Origin: PBB1 sp965229345
GTDB taxonomy: Bacteria > Pseudomonadota > Gammaproteobacteria > Burkholderiales > Burkholderiaceae_C
Length of the DNA: 64,000 bases
Reading direction: 5' to 3'
Assembly: GCA_965229345.1 (NCBI GenBank)
Contig: OZ245872.1
Coordinates: 2,480,001-2,544,000 of the forward strand
This document shows, piece by piece, positions 8,163 to 18,912 of the stretch (position 1 is its first letter; every line of letters begins with the position of its first letter). The notes under the pieces are model-generated. The model saw nothing but the letters and a program-made list of their open reading frames with translations, had not been told where the DNA came from and made no database searches. A program made the translations under genes and the position numbers.

Positions 8163-10148
8163 TCACCGATCCGCAGCCAACGCCGCCAGCCATGCCATCG
8201 CCTGGGTCTCGTCGTCAAGACGCGGCATCGGTGGGAGCGCCTGACGCAGCCGCTTGCCATAGCTCATCGACGCCAGGCGCGGATCACACACCACCAGCAG
8301 CCCGCGGTCGGTCTCGCTGCGGATCAGGCGACCGGCACCCTGCTTCAGTGACACCGCCGCCTCCGCGATGAAGTAATCGCTGAAGGCATTGCGGCCCTCG
8401 CCCTCCAGGCGCTTCACACGCGCTTCAACCAACGGATCGTTCGGAGGCGGAAACGGCAGCTTGTCGATCAGCACGCACTGCAGCGCATCTCCAGGCACGT
8501 CGATGCCTTCCCAGAAAGTCTGCGAGCCGACCAGCACCGAGCGAGGCTGGGCCAGGAACATCTGCATCAGCTGGCGCTTGGGCAATTGGCCCTGTGTCAG
8601 GACCTGAATGTCGTCTCCGGTGGCTTCGAACTCGGCGCGCAACTGGTCGCCGACGGTCTGCAGCGCGCGCAGCGTGGTCGTGAGCACGAAGGTACGCCCG
8701 CCCACTGCTCGCGCGCAGCGCGCCGCCAACCGGCCGACCGCCACCGCGTGATCCGGCTCATTGGGCTTTGGAAACGACGCCGGCACGTACAGCCGGGCAT
8801 GCGCTGCGTAGTCAAACGGACTGCCGACCCGCAGCGTCGTCGCCTCGGAGAGGCCCGCCGGCTCGGTGAACCACGACAGGCGCTCGTCTTCACCCAGCGT
8901 GGCCGAGGTGAAGATCCACGCCTTGGGCGCAGCGGCCATCTGCTCGCGCAAGGCCTCGCGGATGTCCAGCGGCGACTCGACCAGCCGGCACTGATTGGCG
9001 GTGAGGTCGATCCACCGCACCTGCCCAGGCAACACCACGTCGGCAAAACGCTGGGTCAGTTCGTGCAGCCGAGCCATCCGGTCGGCCAGCTTCGCGAAGT
9101 CGGGCGACAACTCCGACACCGTGTCGAGCGCCTCGTGCGCAGAAGTGCAAGCGGCCGCGGTCTGCGCCAACGCCTGTGCGAACGCCGGCTGCCCGGCCCG
9201 CTCATTCCACCCCAGCTTCATTGATCCGCGGGCAGCGCGCGGCGATCCATCGGCACCGGATGCGCCAGCGCAAACCAGCCGCAACTCCCGCGCCGCGCGG
9301 TCGCACGCTGCAGCCAGTTCGTGCCAAGGTGCCAAACCGCGCGCCTGCTGCAAGCCTGTGGCCAGCATGTCGCGGGCGGTGTCCAGCAACTGTCCACTGG
9401 ACAGCGTGACACCGAGAAATGCCACACCGGCCTCGGCCAGTTGGTGCGCCTCGTCAAATACCGCCACCTCGACACTGGGCAGCAGCTCGGCAACGCCGGA
9501 CTCGCGCAGGCTCATGTCCGCAAAGAACAGATGGTGGTTGACCACCACCACGTCGGCCGCCATCGCGTCGCGCCTGGCCTTCATCACGTGGCAGCCGCGG
9601 TAGTCCGGGCACTCGCTGCCCAGGCAGTTCTCACGCGTCGATGTGACCAGCGGGATCACGCTGCTGCGCTCGTCGAGGCCGTCGATCTCGGCCAGATCGC
9701 CGGTCACGGTGAGATTCGACCAGGTCTCGATCTTGGCCAACGTGCGCATGGCCCAGCGATCGCCGGTATCGACGGTGTGCCTGGCCTGCTTCAGACGGTG
9801 GGCACAAAGATAGCTGGCCCTGCCCTTGAGCAGCGCCACCGTGGTCGGCAACGCCAGCGCGTCGCGCAGTCGGGGCAGATCGCGCAGGAACAGCTGGTCC
9901 TGCAGGCTCTTGGTGGCGGTACTGATCAATGCCCGCGCGCCCGACAGCAGCGTCGGAACAAGGTAGGCGAACGTCTTTCCGACACCGGTTCCTGCCTCGG
10001 CGACCAAGGTGCCGCGGGCGTCTATGGCTTCGGCCACCGCCAACGCCATGCGCGACTGCACCTCGCGTTCGGTGTAACCGGGGTCGGCCTGCGCCAGGCT
10101 GCCAGATGCGGAAAACGCCTGCCGCACCGCGCTGTGCAGCGGATTCAT
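8163..10148 (-). CDS. DinG/YoaA-family ATP-dependent DNA helicase (Fe-S, XPD-like)
   Basis: The 661-residue SF2 helicase has Walker A AGTGVGKTF (residues 52-60) and a DEAH box (232-235). Four cysteines (Cys115, Cys175, Cys180, Cys186) are placed like the 4Fe-4S ligands of XPD/DinG proteins. The C-terminal half includes GSQTFWEGIDVPGDALQCVL and QGAGRLIRSETDRG (motif VI). The family unwinds DNA with 5'-3' polarity and acts on R-loops and replication conflicts. The size and Fe-S region fit YoaA as well as DinG, so I give no symbol. It is divergent from the PP2C gene. Confidence 0.9.
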   Translation of the reverse strand: MNPLHSAVRQAFSASGSLAQADPGYTEREVQSRMALAVAEAIDARGTLVAEAGTGVGKTFAYLVPTLLSGARALISTATKSLQDQLFLRDLPRLRDALALPTTVALLKGRASYLCAHRLKQARHTVDTGDRWAMRTLAKIETWSNLTVTGDLAEIDGLDERSSVIPLVTSTRENCLGSECPDYRGCHVMKARRDAMAADVVVVNHHLFFADMSLRESGVAELLPSVEVAVFDEAHQLAEAGVAFLGVTLSSGQLLDTARDMLATGLQQARGLAPWHELAAACDRAARELRLVCAGASGADGSPRAARGSMKLGWNERAGQPAFAQALAQTAAACTSAHEALDTVSELSPDFAKLADRMARLHELTQRFADVVLPGQVRWIDLTANQCRLVESPLDIREALREQMAAAPKAWIFTSATLGEDERLSWFTEPAGLSEATTLRVGSPFDYAAHARLYVPASFPKPNEPDHAVAVGRLAARCARAVGGRTFVLTTTLRALQTVGDQLRAEFEATGDDIQVLTQGQLPKRQLMQMFLAQPRSVLVGSQTFWEGIDVPGDALQCVLIDKLPFPPPNDPLVEARVKRLEGEGRNAFSDYFIAEAAVSLKQGAGRLIRSETDRGLLVVCDPRLASMSYGKRLRQALPPMPRLDDETQAMAWLAALAADR

Positions 10149-10270
10149 GATCCGATCCTTGCCACGGAGAGTCGACTCATGCCGGATTCGGCGCGGGCAG
10201 TGAGTTCAGGCGGGTGTGCATCGAGGGCGCCGTTGCCCACTCTTCACGAGTTTCCAGCGGCGACAGCGAT

Positions 10271-10284
10271 TATAGTTTTCGCTA
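10271..10284 (+). promoter_or_regulatory. Possible -10 element placing the transcription start at the PP2C start codon
   Basis: TATAGT at 10271-10276 is followed seven bases later by the A of the ATG at 10284. No Shine-Dalgarno sequence precedes that ATG. If the hexamer is used, the mRNA would begin at or next to the start codon and be leaderless. No good -35 is visible at 16-18 bases, so this is a suggestion only. Confidence 0.35.
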
Positions 10285-11054
10285 TGAATTCCACCTCGAA
10301 CGGCCACCGGCTGTCGGCCGCCACAGGCATCCATCGCGGTGATCGCGCTTACCAGCAGGATCAGGTCGAAATCATTCCTCATACCCGTGTACCTGGTTGT
10401 GCGCTGGGGGTGCTGGCTGATGGGATGGGTGGCAAGAGCGGCGGCCGCAAAGCGGCCGACCAGGTGATCCTGACCGCGCAGCAATTGTTCGAGCGCTACG
10501 CGCCCAGCCGCGATGACCCGGCCGAGACCCTGAAACAACTGGTGCTGGAAGCGCACCTGATGATCAAGCTGACGGCCATCACCTCCGAGGAAGAGCCACA
10601 CAGCACGGTGGCAGCGTTCCTGATCAGCCCCAATCGCGAGTGCCACATCGTGCACGCAGGCGATTCGCGGGTTTATTTTTTCCGGGGCGCCGAAATGGTC
10701 ACCCGCACCAGCGATCACTCCTATGTGCAACGGCTGGTCAACGAAGGCCAGTTGTCCGAAGAAGACGCCAACAACCACCCGCAATCCAACCTGCTGACGG
10801 GTTGCCTGGGCGCGGTGCAAGACCCGCCGCTGGCAGTCACGCGCATCGAGCGCCTGGACCCAGGCGACAGCATCCTCGCCTGCAGCGACGGGTTGTGGCA
10901 TTACTTCACGCCCCGAGAACTCGGCGCCATCGTCGACGCCCTGCCGCCGCGTGAGGCCAGCGAAATGCTGATCGACAAGGCTCGCCAGCGCGCGCGTGGC
11001 GGTGGCGACAACCTGTCGCTTGCGCTGGTGCGCGTTGAAGCCCTGTCCAGCTGA
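10284..11054 (+). CDS. PP2C-family serine/threonine protein phosphatase
   Basis: The 256-residue protein is a bare PP2C domain of bacterial Stp1 type. The metal-binding motifs are RGDRAYQQDQ (about 18-27), ADGMGGKSGG (45-54), HAGDSRVYF (124-132), ACSDGLW (199-205) and GGGDNLSL (239-246). It would remove phosphate from Ser/Thr residues using two Mn/Mg ions in the cytoplasm. There is no transmembrane segment and no adjacent Ser/Thr kinase or type VI secretion gene, so its partner kinase cannot be read from context. The start at 10284 was chosen because family similarity begins a few residues later; the frame remains open much further upstream without family-like sequence. Confidence 0.88.
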   Translation: MNSTSNGHRLSAATGIHRGDRAYQQDQVEIIPHTRVPGCALGVLADGMGGKSGGRKAADQVILTAQQLFERYAPSRDDPAETLKQLVLEAHLMIKLTAITSEEEPHSTVAAFLISPNRECHIVHAGDSRVYFFRGAEMVTRTSDHSYVQRLVNEGQLSEEDANNHPQSNLLTGCLGAVQDPPLAVTRIERLDPGDSILACSDGLWHYFTPRELGAIVDALPPREASEMLIDKARQRARGGGDNLSLALVRVEALSS

Positions 11055-11088
11055 TTCGGTCAGCGGACCCGCGCCCGCGCGGGGTCGA

Positions 11089-11790
11089 TCAGCGTGAGGT
11101 GCCGGATGCCGCTGCGGCACCAGCAGGCACAGGCAGCGGCGCAGCAGGTGGCTTCTTTGCATTGCGCTCGGCATTGCGTGCCAGCACGCGGGCGCGGCGT
11201 TCTTCGGCCTGGCGCACGCGATCCTCTGCCCGTTGAGCGGCCTGTGGATCAGGCGCTGGCGTCAGCCGCTTAGAGTGATGCTCCCTGCGCGGCTTGGCCA
11301 GCGGCTCTGCCGATGGCGCTGACGCGGCATCGCCACCCGCGATCGGCTCGGACGCAGACCCCGACCGCAGTCGGGGTCGGATGGGCAACAGCGGCTTGCC
11401 AGTTGTCACGTCGGACACATCCGGCGCCGACGCGGCAGTGGCCGCCGCGGCGCTGGCGGCCACACGCGCAGCCTCGGCCTTTCGGCTCAAGTGCCGAAGT
11501 CGATCGGCTGCGCGCTGCCTGCGCTCGCGCTCGTCGACCGTCAGCTCGTCTCGCCGCAGCGGGTCGACGATGGCACGGTGCTGCTCACGGGCGTCAAGCA
11601 GACATGGCGTGACCGCGAAACGCGTCTTGCATTCCGCTTCCTGCGCCGCGAGGTCGGCATCGGCCTTGGCGCGTGCCTCGGCGATGCGCTTCTTGTCGTC
11701 GGACGCCGCGGCCTGGGCGAGCGGGCTCAGCGTGAGGGCGATCAGCGCCAGCGCGAACAACCTGATGCAAGCAGTCAACAGGCACCTCAC
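11089..11790 (-). CDS. Putative secreted, Lys/Arg/Ala-rich protein of unknown function
   Basis: The 233-residue protein starts at GTG with a clear signal peptide (LFALALIALTLSPLAQAAAS, cleavage near residue 28). A charged, probably helical segment follows, with two cysteines (ECKTRFAVTPC) and the sequence RERRQRAADRLRHLSRKAEA. The rest is an Ala/Pro/Arg-rich low-complexity tail. I do not recognise a catalytic domain. Automated pipelines often call such proteins TolA-like only from composition. The GTG overlaps the zapE stop (GTGA, 11787-11790), so translation is coupled to zapE. The cysteine pair could form a periplasmic disulphide. Confidence 0.7.
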   Translation of the reverse strand: MRCLLTACIRLFALALIALTLSPLAQAAASDDKKRIAEARAKADADLAAQEAECKTRFAVTPCLLDAREQHRAIVDPLRRDELTVDERERRQRAADRLRHLSRKAEAARVAASAAAATAASAPDVSDVTTGKPLLPIRPRLRSGSASEPIAGGDAASAPSAEPLAKPRREHHSKRLTPAPDPQAAQRAEDRVRQAEERRARVLARNAERNAKKPPAAPLPVPAGAAAASGTSR

Positions 11791-12923
11791 GTCAGTGCAG
11801 TCTCGACCTGCCGGCGAGCCAGTGCGAGAAATTCAGCAGATCTCATCTCGTGCAATCGCGATACCGTTCTCGGAAATTCATGGGACAGCGGCCCCACGGT
11901 GTACAGCGCTTCCGCCGCCACCTCGGCAGACAGTATCAGCTTGACGTGCCGGTCGTACAACACGTCGACCAGCCAGGTGAAGCGCCGCGCTTCCGACGCC
12001 AGTCGAGGCGACATCTGCACGACACCCGACAGCAGCACCGTATGGAAACGCGACGCCAGTTCGAGGTAGTCGTTCTGCGATCGCGGGCCGCCACACAGCT
12101 CCTGAAAATCGAACCACACCACACCCCCGGCTCGGCGGCGAGCCTTCAGTGTTCGGTGTTCGATGTTCATCACCGGATTCTCGTCCTTGGCTTCGGCCAG
12201 CCGTTCGAAGGCCGACGTCAGTGCGGCATCGGCTGCCGGGCCGAGCGGTGTGTGATACGTCTCGACCTGCTCCAGCGTGAGCCGGCGGTAATCGGTGCCG
12301 ACGTCGACGTTGACGATCTGCAAGCGGTTTTTCAGCAGCTCGATGGCGGGAAGAATTCTTTCGCGGTGGAGGCCGTTGGGGTACAGACCATCGGGATGGA
12401 AATTCGACGTGGTGACGATGCTCACGCGGTGATTGAACAGCGACTCGAGCAACCGGTACAGGATCATCGCGTCAGTGATATCAGCCACGTGAAACTCGTC
12501 GAAGCAGATCAGCCTGAAGCGGCGTGACATCCGCTTGCCCAGCTCTTCCAGAGGGTTCACCGTGCCGTGCAGGTCAGCCAGTTCGCGGTGCACCTCACGC
12601 ATGAACTCGTGAAAATGCAGGCGCACCTTGCGTTGCAGCGGCACCGAATTGAAGAAGCAATCCATCAGGAAGCTCTTGCCTCGGCCCACGCCACCGTACA
12701 GGTAAACGCCGCGAGGAATCTCCGGGTGGATCAGCAGGCGGGTCAGCGTATTGCGGCGCCGCGACTTGTAGGCGATCCACTCGTTTTCGCATCGCTCCAA
12801 GGCATCGATGGCTGCCAGCTGCGCCGCATCGGCGCTGTAGCCGCGCTCAGCGAGTGTCTGGTGGTAGAGCTGGCGAACGGGCATGGGCTGGGCGGCAACG
12901 GTGGGTGGTCGTTCATTAAACAC
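11787..12923 (-). CDS. zapE: Cell division protein ZapE (AFG1-like ATPase)
   Basis: The 378-residue P-loop ATPase has Walker A GGVGRGKS (residues 77-84), Walker B LICFDEFHV and the AFG1-family motif HVADITDAMILYRLLESLF. ZapE associates with the Z-ring and modulates FtsZ assembly in proteobacteria; mitochondrial AFG1/LACE1 are relatives. The start is a GTG at 12923 with a weak ribosome site. The ATG at 12884 (MPVRQLYHQTLAERGY) is a possible alternative, 13 residues shorter. It follows lpd by 48 bases, a common Burkholderiales order. Confidence 0.92.
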   Translation of the reverse strand: MFNERPPTVAAQPMPVRQLYHQTLAERGYSADAAQLAAIDALERCENEWIAYKSRRRNTLTRLLIHPEIPRGVYLYGGVGRGKSFLMDCFFNSVPLQRKVRLHFHEFMREVHRELADLHGTVNPLEELGKRMSRRFRLICFDEFHVADITDAMILYRLLESLFNHRVSIVTTSNFHPDGLYPNGLHRERILPAIELLKNRLQIVNVDVGTDYRRLTLEQVETYHTPLGPAADAALTSAFERLAEAKDENPVMNIEHRTLKARRRAGGVVWFDFQELCGGPRSQNDYLELASRFHTVLLSGVVQMSPRLASEARRFTWLVDVLYDRHVKLILSAEVAAEALYTVGPLSHEFPRTVSRLHEMRSAEFLALARRQVETALT

Positions 12924-12971
12924 TCACCGTCCGCGGCGACTACTGCTGGCGGGCAACAGGCACATCTCCCG

Positions 12972-14399
12972 TCAGAAGTTCAAGGTTCGCTTGTCGACCG
13001 CGAGTGCCGCTTCCTTCGTCGATTCGCTGAGCGACGGATGCGCGTGGCAGATGCGTGCAATATCTTCGGCGCTGGCCCTGAATTCCATGGCCACCACCGC
13101 CTCGGCGATCAGCTCGGAGGCGAACGGTCCGACGATGTGCACACCGAGGATCTCATCGGTCTTGGCATCGGCCAGCATCTTGACCATGCCAGTCGTGTCG
13201 CCCATCGCGCGCGCCCGGCCATTGGCCAGAAACGGGAACGTGCCAGCCTTGAACTCGCGGCCTTCGGCCTTGAGCTGCTGCTCGGTCTGCCCCACCCAGG
13301 CGATCTCGGGCGAGGTGTAGATCACCCAGGGCACCGTGTTGAAGTTGACATGCGGATGCTGGCCGGCGATGCGCTCGGCCACCGCCACACCTTCTTCCTC
13401 GGCCTTGTGCGCCAGCATCGGCCCGCGCACCACGTCGCCGACTGCCCACACGTTGGGCAGGTTGGTGCGGCAATGGTCGTCCACGGCAATCGCGCCGCGC
13501 TCATCGAGCTTGAGGCCGACCGCTTCGGGATTCAGTCCGACCGTGTTCGGCACCCGGCCGATCGACACGATCAGCTTGTCGACTTCAAGCTTCACGGCCT
13601 CGCCCTTGGCGTTCGCATAGGTCACGGTCACGCTGGATTTACCGGAGGTGACCTTGTCGATCTTCACGCCCAACTCGATCGTCAGGCCCTGCTTGGTGAA
13701 GGCCTTGTGTGCCTCTTTGGCAATTTGCTGATCGACCGCACCCAGGAATGTCGGCAGGCCTTCGAGCACGGTCACCTCAGCACCCAAGCGGCGCCACACC
13801 GAACCCATTTCCAGACCGATCACACCAGACCCGATCACGCCCAGCCGCTTCGGCACCGCGCCGATGCGCAAGGCACCGTCGTTCGACAGGATCTTGTCTT
13901 CATCGAAAGCAGCACCTGGCAGAGATCGCGGGTTCGAGCCGGTGGCCAGGATGATGTGCTTGCCGGAGATGACTTCTTCGGTCGCACCGGCGACCTGGAT
14001 CTCATAGCCCGCATCGCCCGCCTTCAGGAAGGCGCCGCGGCCGTGGAAGAACGTGACCTTGTTCTTCTTGAAGAGGTACAGGATGCCGTCGTTGTTCTGT
14101 TTCACCACCGCGTCCTTGCGGCCCAGCATCTTGGCCACGTCGATGCTCAGGTCCTTCAGGCCGATGCCGTGATCGGTGAAGCTGTGACCAGCGTGCTCGA
14201 AATATTCGCTGGACTGCAGCAGCGCCTTCGACGGAATGCAGCCGACGTTGGTGCAGGTCCCGCCAGGTGCCGGCCCGCCCTTCTCGTTCTTCCATTCGTC
14301 GATGCAGGCGGTGTTGAAGCCCAGTTGCGCGGCACGGATCGCCGCCACGTAGCCGCCGGGCCCGCCGCCGATGACGACGACATCAAATTGCTTGCTCAT
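12972..14399 (-). CDS. lpdA: Dihydrolipoyl dehydrogenase (E3 of 2-oxoglutarate dehydrogenase)
   Basis: The 475-residue flavoprotein has the FAD-binding GGGPGGYVAA at residues 11-20 and the redox-active disulphide Cys49/Cys54 (GGTCTNVGCIPSKAL). A central NAD-binding GSGVIGLEMG and the C-terminal catalytic His/Glu motif (CHAHPSLSESTKEA) complete the set. It reoxidises dihydrolipoyl groups and reduces NAD. It lies 27 bases downstream of sucB and serves as the E3 of this complex. A second copy for pyruvate dehydrogenase may exist elsewhere in the genome. Confidence 0.95.
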   Translation of the reverse strand: MSKQFDVVVIGGGPGGYVAAIRAAQLGFNTACIDEWKNEKGGPAPGGTCTNVGCIPSKALLQSSEYFEHAGHSFTDHGIGLKDLSIDVAKMLGRKDAVVKQNNDGILYLFKKNKVTFFHGRGAFLKAGDAGYEIQVAGATEEVISGKHIILATGSNPRSLPGAAFDEDKILSNDGALRIGAVPKRLGVIGSGVIGLEMGSVWRRLGAEVTVLEGLPTFLGAVDQQIAKEAHKAFTKQGLTIELGVKIDKVTSGKSSVTVTYANAKGEAVKLEVDKLIVSIGRVPNTVGLNPEAVGLKLDERGAIAVDDHCRTNLPNVWAVGDVVRGPMLAHKAEEEGVAVAERIAGQHPHVNFNTVPWVIYTSPEIAWVGQTEQQLKAEGREFKAGTFPFLANGRARAMGDTTGMVKMLADAKTDEILGVHIVGPFASELIAEAVVAMEFRASAEDIARICHAHPSLSESTKEAALAVDKRTLNF

Positions 14400-14426
14400 G
14401 GATCGCTTTCTTGGGGTGTCTTTGCG

Positions 14427-15695
<1,269 letters not shown>

Positions 15696-15838
15696 GATTT
15701 TCTTTCTGAGATTTCAAGCCGCGGCAACGCAGGCCGTCGGCGAATCCGTGCACTGAACTGGGGGGCGGTTTGAGGGCAGCAATCGGGAGGTGCGGCGTGC
15801 GGCGCCCGTCATGACGCCGCACACGGCCCGCCTGCGCA

Positions 15839-18697
15839 TCACTTGCTGAGCACGAAGCCTTTCAGCTTGCCGAAGGCCTGATCGAGCAGCGACTTCAGCT
15901 GCTCCTGGTGCAGATGGGCATAACCCACTGCTGGCGACGCAGAGGCCGGGCGGCCTGCGTATCCGAGCTTCTGACCATCGAGCATGTTCTCGTGGATGTA
16001 GTGCTGCACGAAGAACCAGGCGCCCTGGTTTTGCGGCTCGTCCTGGCACCAGACGATCTCGGTGGCGTTCGGATACTTCTTCAGTTCTGCCGCAAAGGCC
16101 TTGTGCGGGAATGGATACAGCTGCTCCACCAGCACGATGGCGGTGTCGTTCTGCTTCTTCGCGTCGCGGCGCTTGCGCAGGTCGTAAGCCACCTTGCCGG
16201 AGCAGGCGATCACGCGCTTGACCTTGTCGGGTTCGATGTCCGGGTTGCTCGGGCCGATGACAGTGCGGAACTCACCGCGGGTGAATTCGCTGAGCGGCGA
16301 CGCAGCATCCTTGGCCCGCAGCAGCGACTTCGGCGTCAAGATCACCAGCGGCTTGCGGAACATGCGCACCATCTGCCGGCGCAGCACATGGAAGATCTGG
16401 CTGGCCGAGGTCGGCTGCACGATCTGCATGTTGTTGTCGGCGGCCAGTTGCATGAAGCGTTCGAGACGCGCCGACGAATGCTCGGGCCCCTGGCCTTCGT
16501 AGCCGTGCGGCAGCATCAGCGTCAGGCCGTTCGCACGGCCCCACTTGACCTCACCCGAAGCGATGAACTGGTCGATCACGACCTGGGCACCGTTGGCAAA
16601 GTCGCCGAACTGCGCCTCCCAGATCACCAGCGTGTTCGGCTCGGCCGAGGCATAGCCGTATTCAAAACCGAGCACGGCCTCTTCGGACAGCAGCGAATCG
16701 ATCACGACGAACGGCGCCTGGCCTTCAGCCACGTGCTTGAGCGGCGTGTAGGTGCCCTCGTCCCACTTCTCGCGGTTCTGGTCGTGCAGCACCGAATGGC
16801 GGTGGGTGAAGGTGCCGCGTCCGCAGTCTTCGCCCGACAACCGCACCGCATAGCCGCTGGCCACCAGCGAGGCGAACGCGAGGTGCTCGCCCATGCCCCA
16901 GTCGACGTTCATCTCGCCGCGCCCCATGGCGGCACGGTCGGCCAGCACCTTCTCGACCAGCGGGTGCGCCTTGAAGTTCTTGGGCAGCGCAGTGATGCGT
17001 TCTGCCAGGCGCTTGATCTCGGCCAGCGGCAAGGCGGTGTCGGCCGCATCGGTCCACTTCTTGCCGAGGAAAGGTGCCCAGTCGACCGCGAACTTGCTCT
17101 TGTAATTGGTCAGCACCGGGCTGTAGGCGTTCTTGCCTTCGTCCATCGCAGCGCGGAAGGCCTTGACGAGGGCATCCGGGCCATCCGATGGCAACACGCC
17201 CTGAGCGACCAGCTTGTCGGCGTACATCTTGCGCGTGCCGGGATGCTGGGCGATCTTCTTGTACATCAGCGGCTGCGTCAGCGCTGGCGTGTCCTGCTCG
17301 TTGTGGCCCAGCTTGCGGAAGCAGACGATATCGACCACCACGTCCTTGCTGAACTCCTGCCGATAGTCGAGCGCCATCTGCGTGGCCAGCACCACCGCTT
17401 CGGGGTCGTCGCCGTTCACGTGCAGCACGGGTGCTTCGACCATCTTGACCACATCGGTGCAATACAGCGTCGAGCGCGTGTCCCGCGGGTCGCTGGTGGT
17501 GAAGCCGATCTGGTTGTTGATCACCAGGTGCACCGTGCCACCGGTGAAGTAGCCACGCGTCTGCGCCAGCGCCAGCGTCTCCATCACGACACCCTGGCCA
17601 GCGAACGCCGCGTCACCGTGCACGATGATCGGCAGCACCGAGTGTCCCGTCGCATCGCCGCGGCGATCCAGACGGGCCTTGACCGAGCCTTCGACCACCG
17701 GGTTGACGATTTCCAGATGCGACGGGTTGAACGCAAGACTCAGGTGAACAGGGCCTCCCGGCGTCGTCACGTCGCTGGAAAAGCCCTGGTGGTACTTGAC
17801 GTCACCAGACGGCAGGTTCTCGGGCGCGGTGTGATCGAACTCGGAGAACAACTCGGCCGGCGTCTTGCCGAGCGTGTTGACGAGCACGTTGAGCCGGCCA
17901 CGGTGCGCCATGCCGATGACGATCTCCTGCACGCCCTTGACGCCAGCGCGCTGCACCAACTCATCCATCGACGCGATGAAGCTCTCACCGCCTTCGAGCG
18001 AGAAGCGCTTCTGGCCCACGTATTTGGTGTGCAGGTAACGCTCCAGCCCTTCGGCTGCGGTGAGCTGGTCGAGGATGTGCTTTTTCTGATCGGCGCTGAA
18101 ATGCGGCTTCGAACGGATCACCTCCAGGCGCTCTTGCCACCAGCGCTTCTCGATCGGCTGGGTGACGTGCATGTACTCTGCACCGATCGAGCCGCAGTAG
18201 GTCTCGCGCAGCGCCTGCACGATCTGCCGCAGCGTCATCTGCTCGGCCGTCGAGAAGTAGGTGTTCGTGGCACTGAACGAGATGTCCATGTCCGCCTCGG
18301 ACAGGTCGTAGAAGGCCGGTTCGAGTTCGGGGATCTTGGGGCGCTCCTGGCGCTTCAGCGGATCGAGATCAGCCCAGCGCGAGCCGAGGAACCGGTACGC
18401 AGCGATCAGCGACTGCACATGTACCTGCTTGCGCGCGATGGCGAGATCCGCGCTGCTGGCCCGATTGCCGAGGGCATTGGCCTTCGCACGTTGAGCAAAG
18501 GATTCGACGACCGGCGCGTGCGCCACATCTCGCTCGTCTGAGCCGTCGACCGCGGGCAGGTGCTGTAACGCGTCGAAATAGGATCGCCAGTTTTCGGATA
18601 CCGAACCGGGATTGTCGAGATAGGCCTCGTACATCTCCTCGACGTAGGGCGCGTTACCTCCGAACAGATGCGAATTCGCTCTGTATTCCTGCATCAT
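15839..18697 (-). CDS. sucA: 2-oxoglutarate dehydrogenase E1 component
   Basis: A thiamine-diphosphate enzyme that decarboxylates 2-oxoglutarate in the TCA cycle. It starts MMQEYRANSHLFGGNAPYVE and carries the E1 landmarks GMAHRGRLNVLVN, HGDAAFAGQGVVMETLALAQ and the C-terminal PHGYEGQGPEHSSARLERF. I chose the ATG at 18697 because GAGGTGA lies five bases upstream; a 28-residue extension to 18781 is not family-like. At about 952 residues it is the normal length. It leads sucA-sucB-lpdA; 143 bases separate it from sucB, with a GC-rich hairpin but no T-run. Confidence 0.96.
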   Translation of the reverse strand: MMQEYRANSHLFGGNAPYVEEMYEAYLDNPGSVSENWRSYFDALQHLPAVDGSDERDVAHAPVVESFAQRAKANALGNRASSADLAIARKQVHVQSLIAAYRFLGSRWADLDPLKRQERPKIPELEPAFYDLSEADMDISFSATNTYFSTAEQMTLRQIVQALRETYCGSIGAEYMHVTQPIEKRWWQERLEVIRSKPHFSADQKKHILDQLTAAEGLERYLHTKYVGQKRFSLEGGESFIASMDELVQRAGVKGVQEIVIGMAHRGRLNVLVNTLGKTPAELFSEFDHTAPENLPSGDVKYHQGFSSDVTTPGGPVHLSLAFNPSHLEIVNPVVEGSVKARLDRRGDATGHSVLPIIVHGDAAFAGQGVVMETLALAQTRGYFTGGTVHLVINNQIGFTTSDPRDTRSTLYCTDVVKMVEAPVLHVNGDDPEAVVLATQMALDYRQEFSKDVVVDIVCFRKLGHNEQDTPALTQPLMYKKIAQHPGTRKMYADKLVAQGVLPSDGPDALVKAFRAAMDEGKNAYSPVLTNYKSKFAVDWAPFLGKKWTDAADTALPLAEIKRLAERITALPKNFKAHPLVEKVLADRAAMGRGEMNVDWGMGEHLAFASLVASGYAVRLSGEDCGRGTFTHRHSVLHDQNREKWDEGTYTPLKHVAEGQAPFVVIDSLLSEEAVLGFEYGYASAEPNTLVIWEAQFGDFANGAQVVIDQFIASGEVKWGRANGLTLMLPHGYEGQGPEHSSARLERFMQLAADNNMQIVQPTSASQIFHVLRRQMVRMFRKPLVILTPKSLLRAKDAASPLSEFTRGEFRTVIGPSNPDIEPDKVKRVIACSGKVAYDLRKRRDAKKQNDTAIVLVEQLYPFPHKAFAAELKKYPNATEIVWCQDEPQNQGAWFFVQHYIHENMLDGQKLGYAGRPASASPAVGYAHLHQEQLKSLLDQAFGKLKGFVLSK

Positions 18698-18912
18698 TTC
18701 GCTCACCTCAAGCGCCGGTTTCCAGCGCGATAGTGGGTTTAAAAAACCTTCCGCGACCCGGCTGCACCGGTGGGCGGACAAGCGACCCGACTAAGCTGCA
18801 AATCAGCGTAGGGGACGGGAAGGACCATTCAAGTCACGGCTGAGACTGTACCACCGGGACCTGACCTAGAAAGAGGCGCAAAAGCGCTGTGTTCACCCGC
18901 CGTCTCGTGATG
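18698..18912. other. Intergenic region upstream of sucA (215 bases)
   Basis: This stretch holds the sucA ribosome site and presumably its promoter. A short palindrome, GGTTTTTTAAACC, lies at about 18737-18749 in the putative 5' leader. I see no ORF, and no confident -35/-10 pair. Confidence 0.4.

Noticed and set aside
15908..18541. Long open frame (~877 codons) on the plus strand opposite sucA
   Set aside because: Antisense composition artefact of a high-GC gene, with no recognisable motif and no ribosome site.
18737..18749. T-rich palindrome in the sucA 5' region as a terminator
   Set aside because: The stem is only five A-T/G-C pairs, and it lies just upstream of a strong ribosome site, so termination is unlikely.
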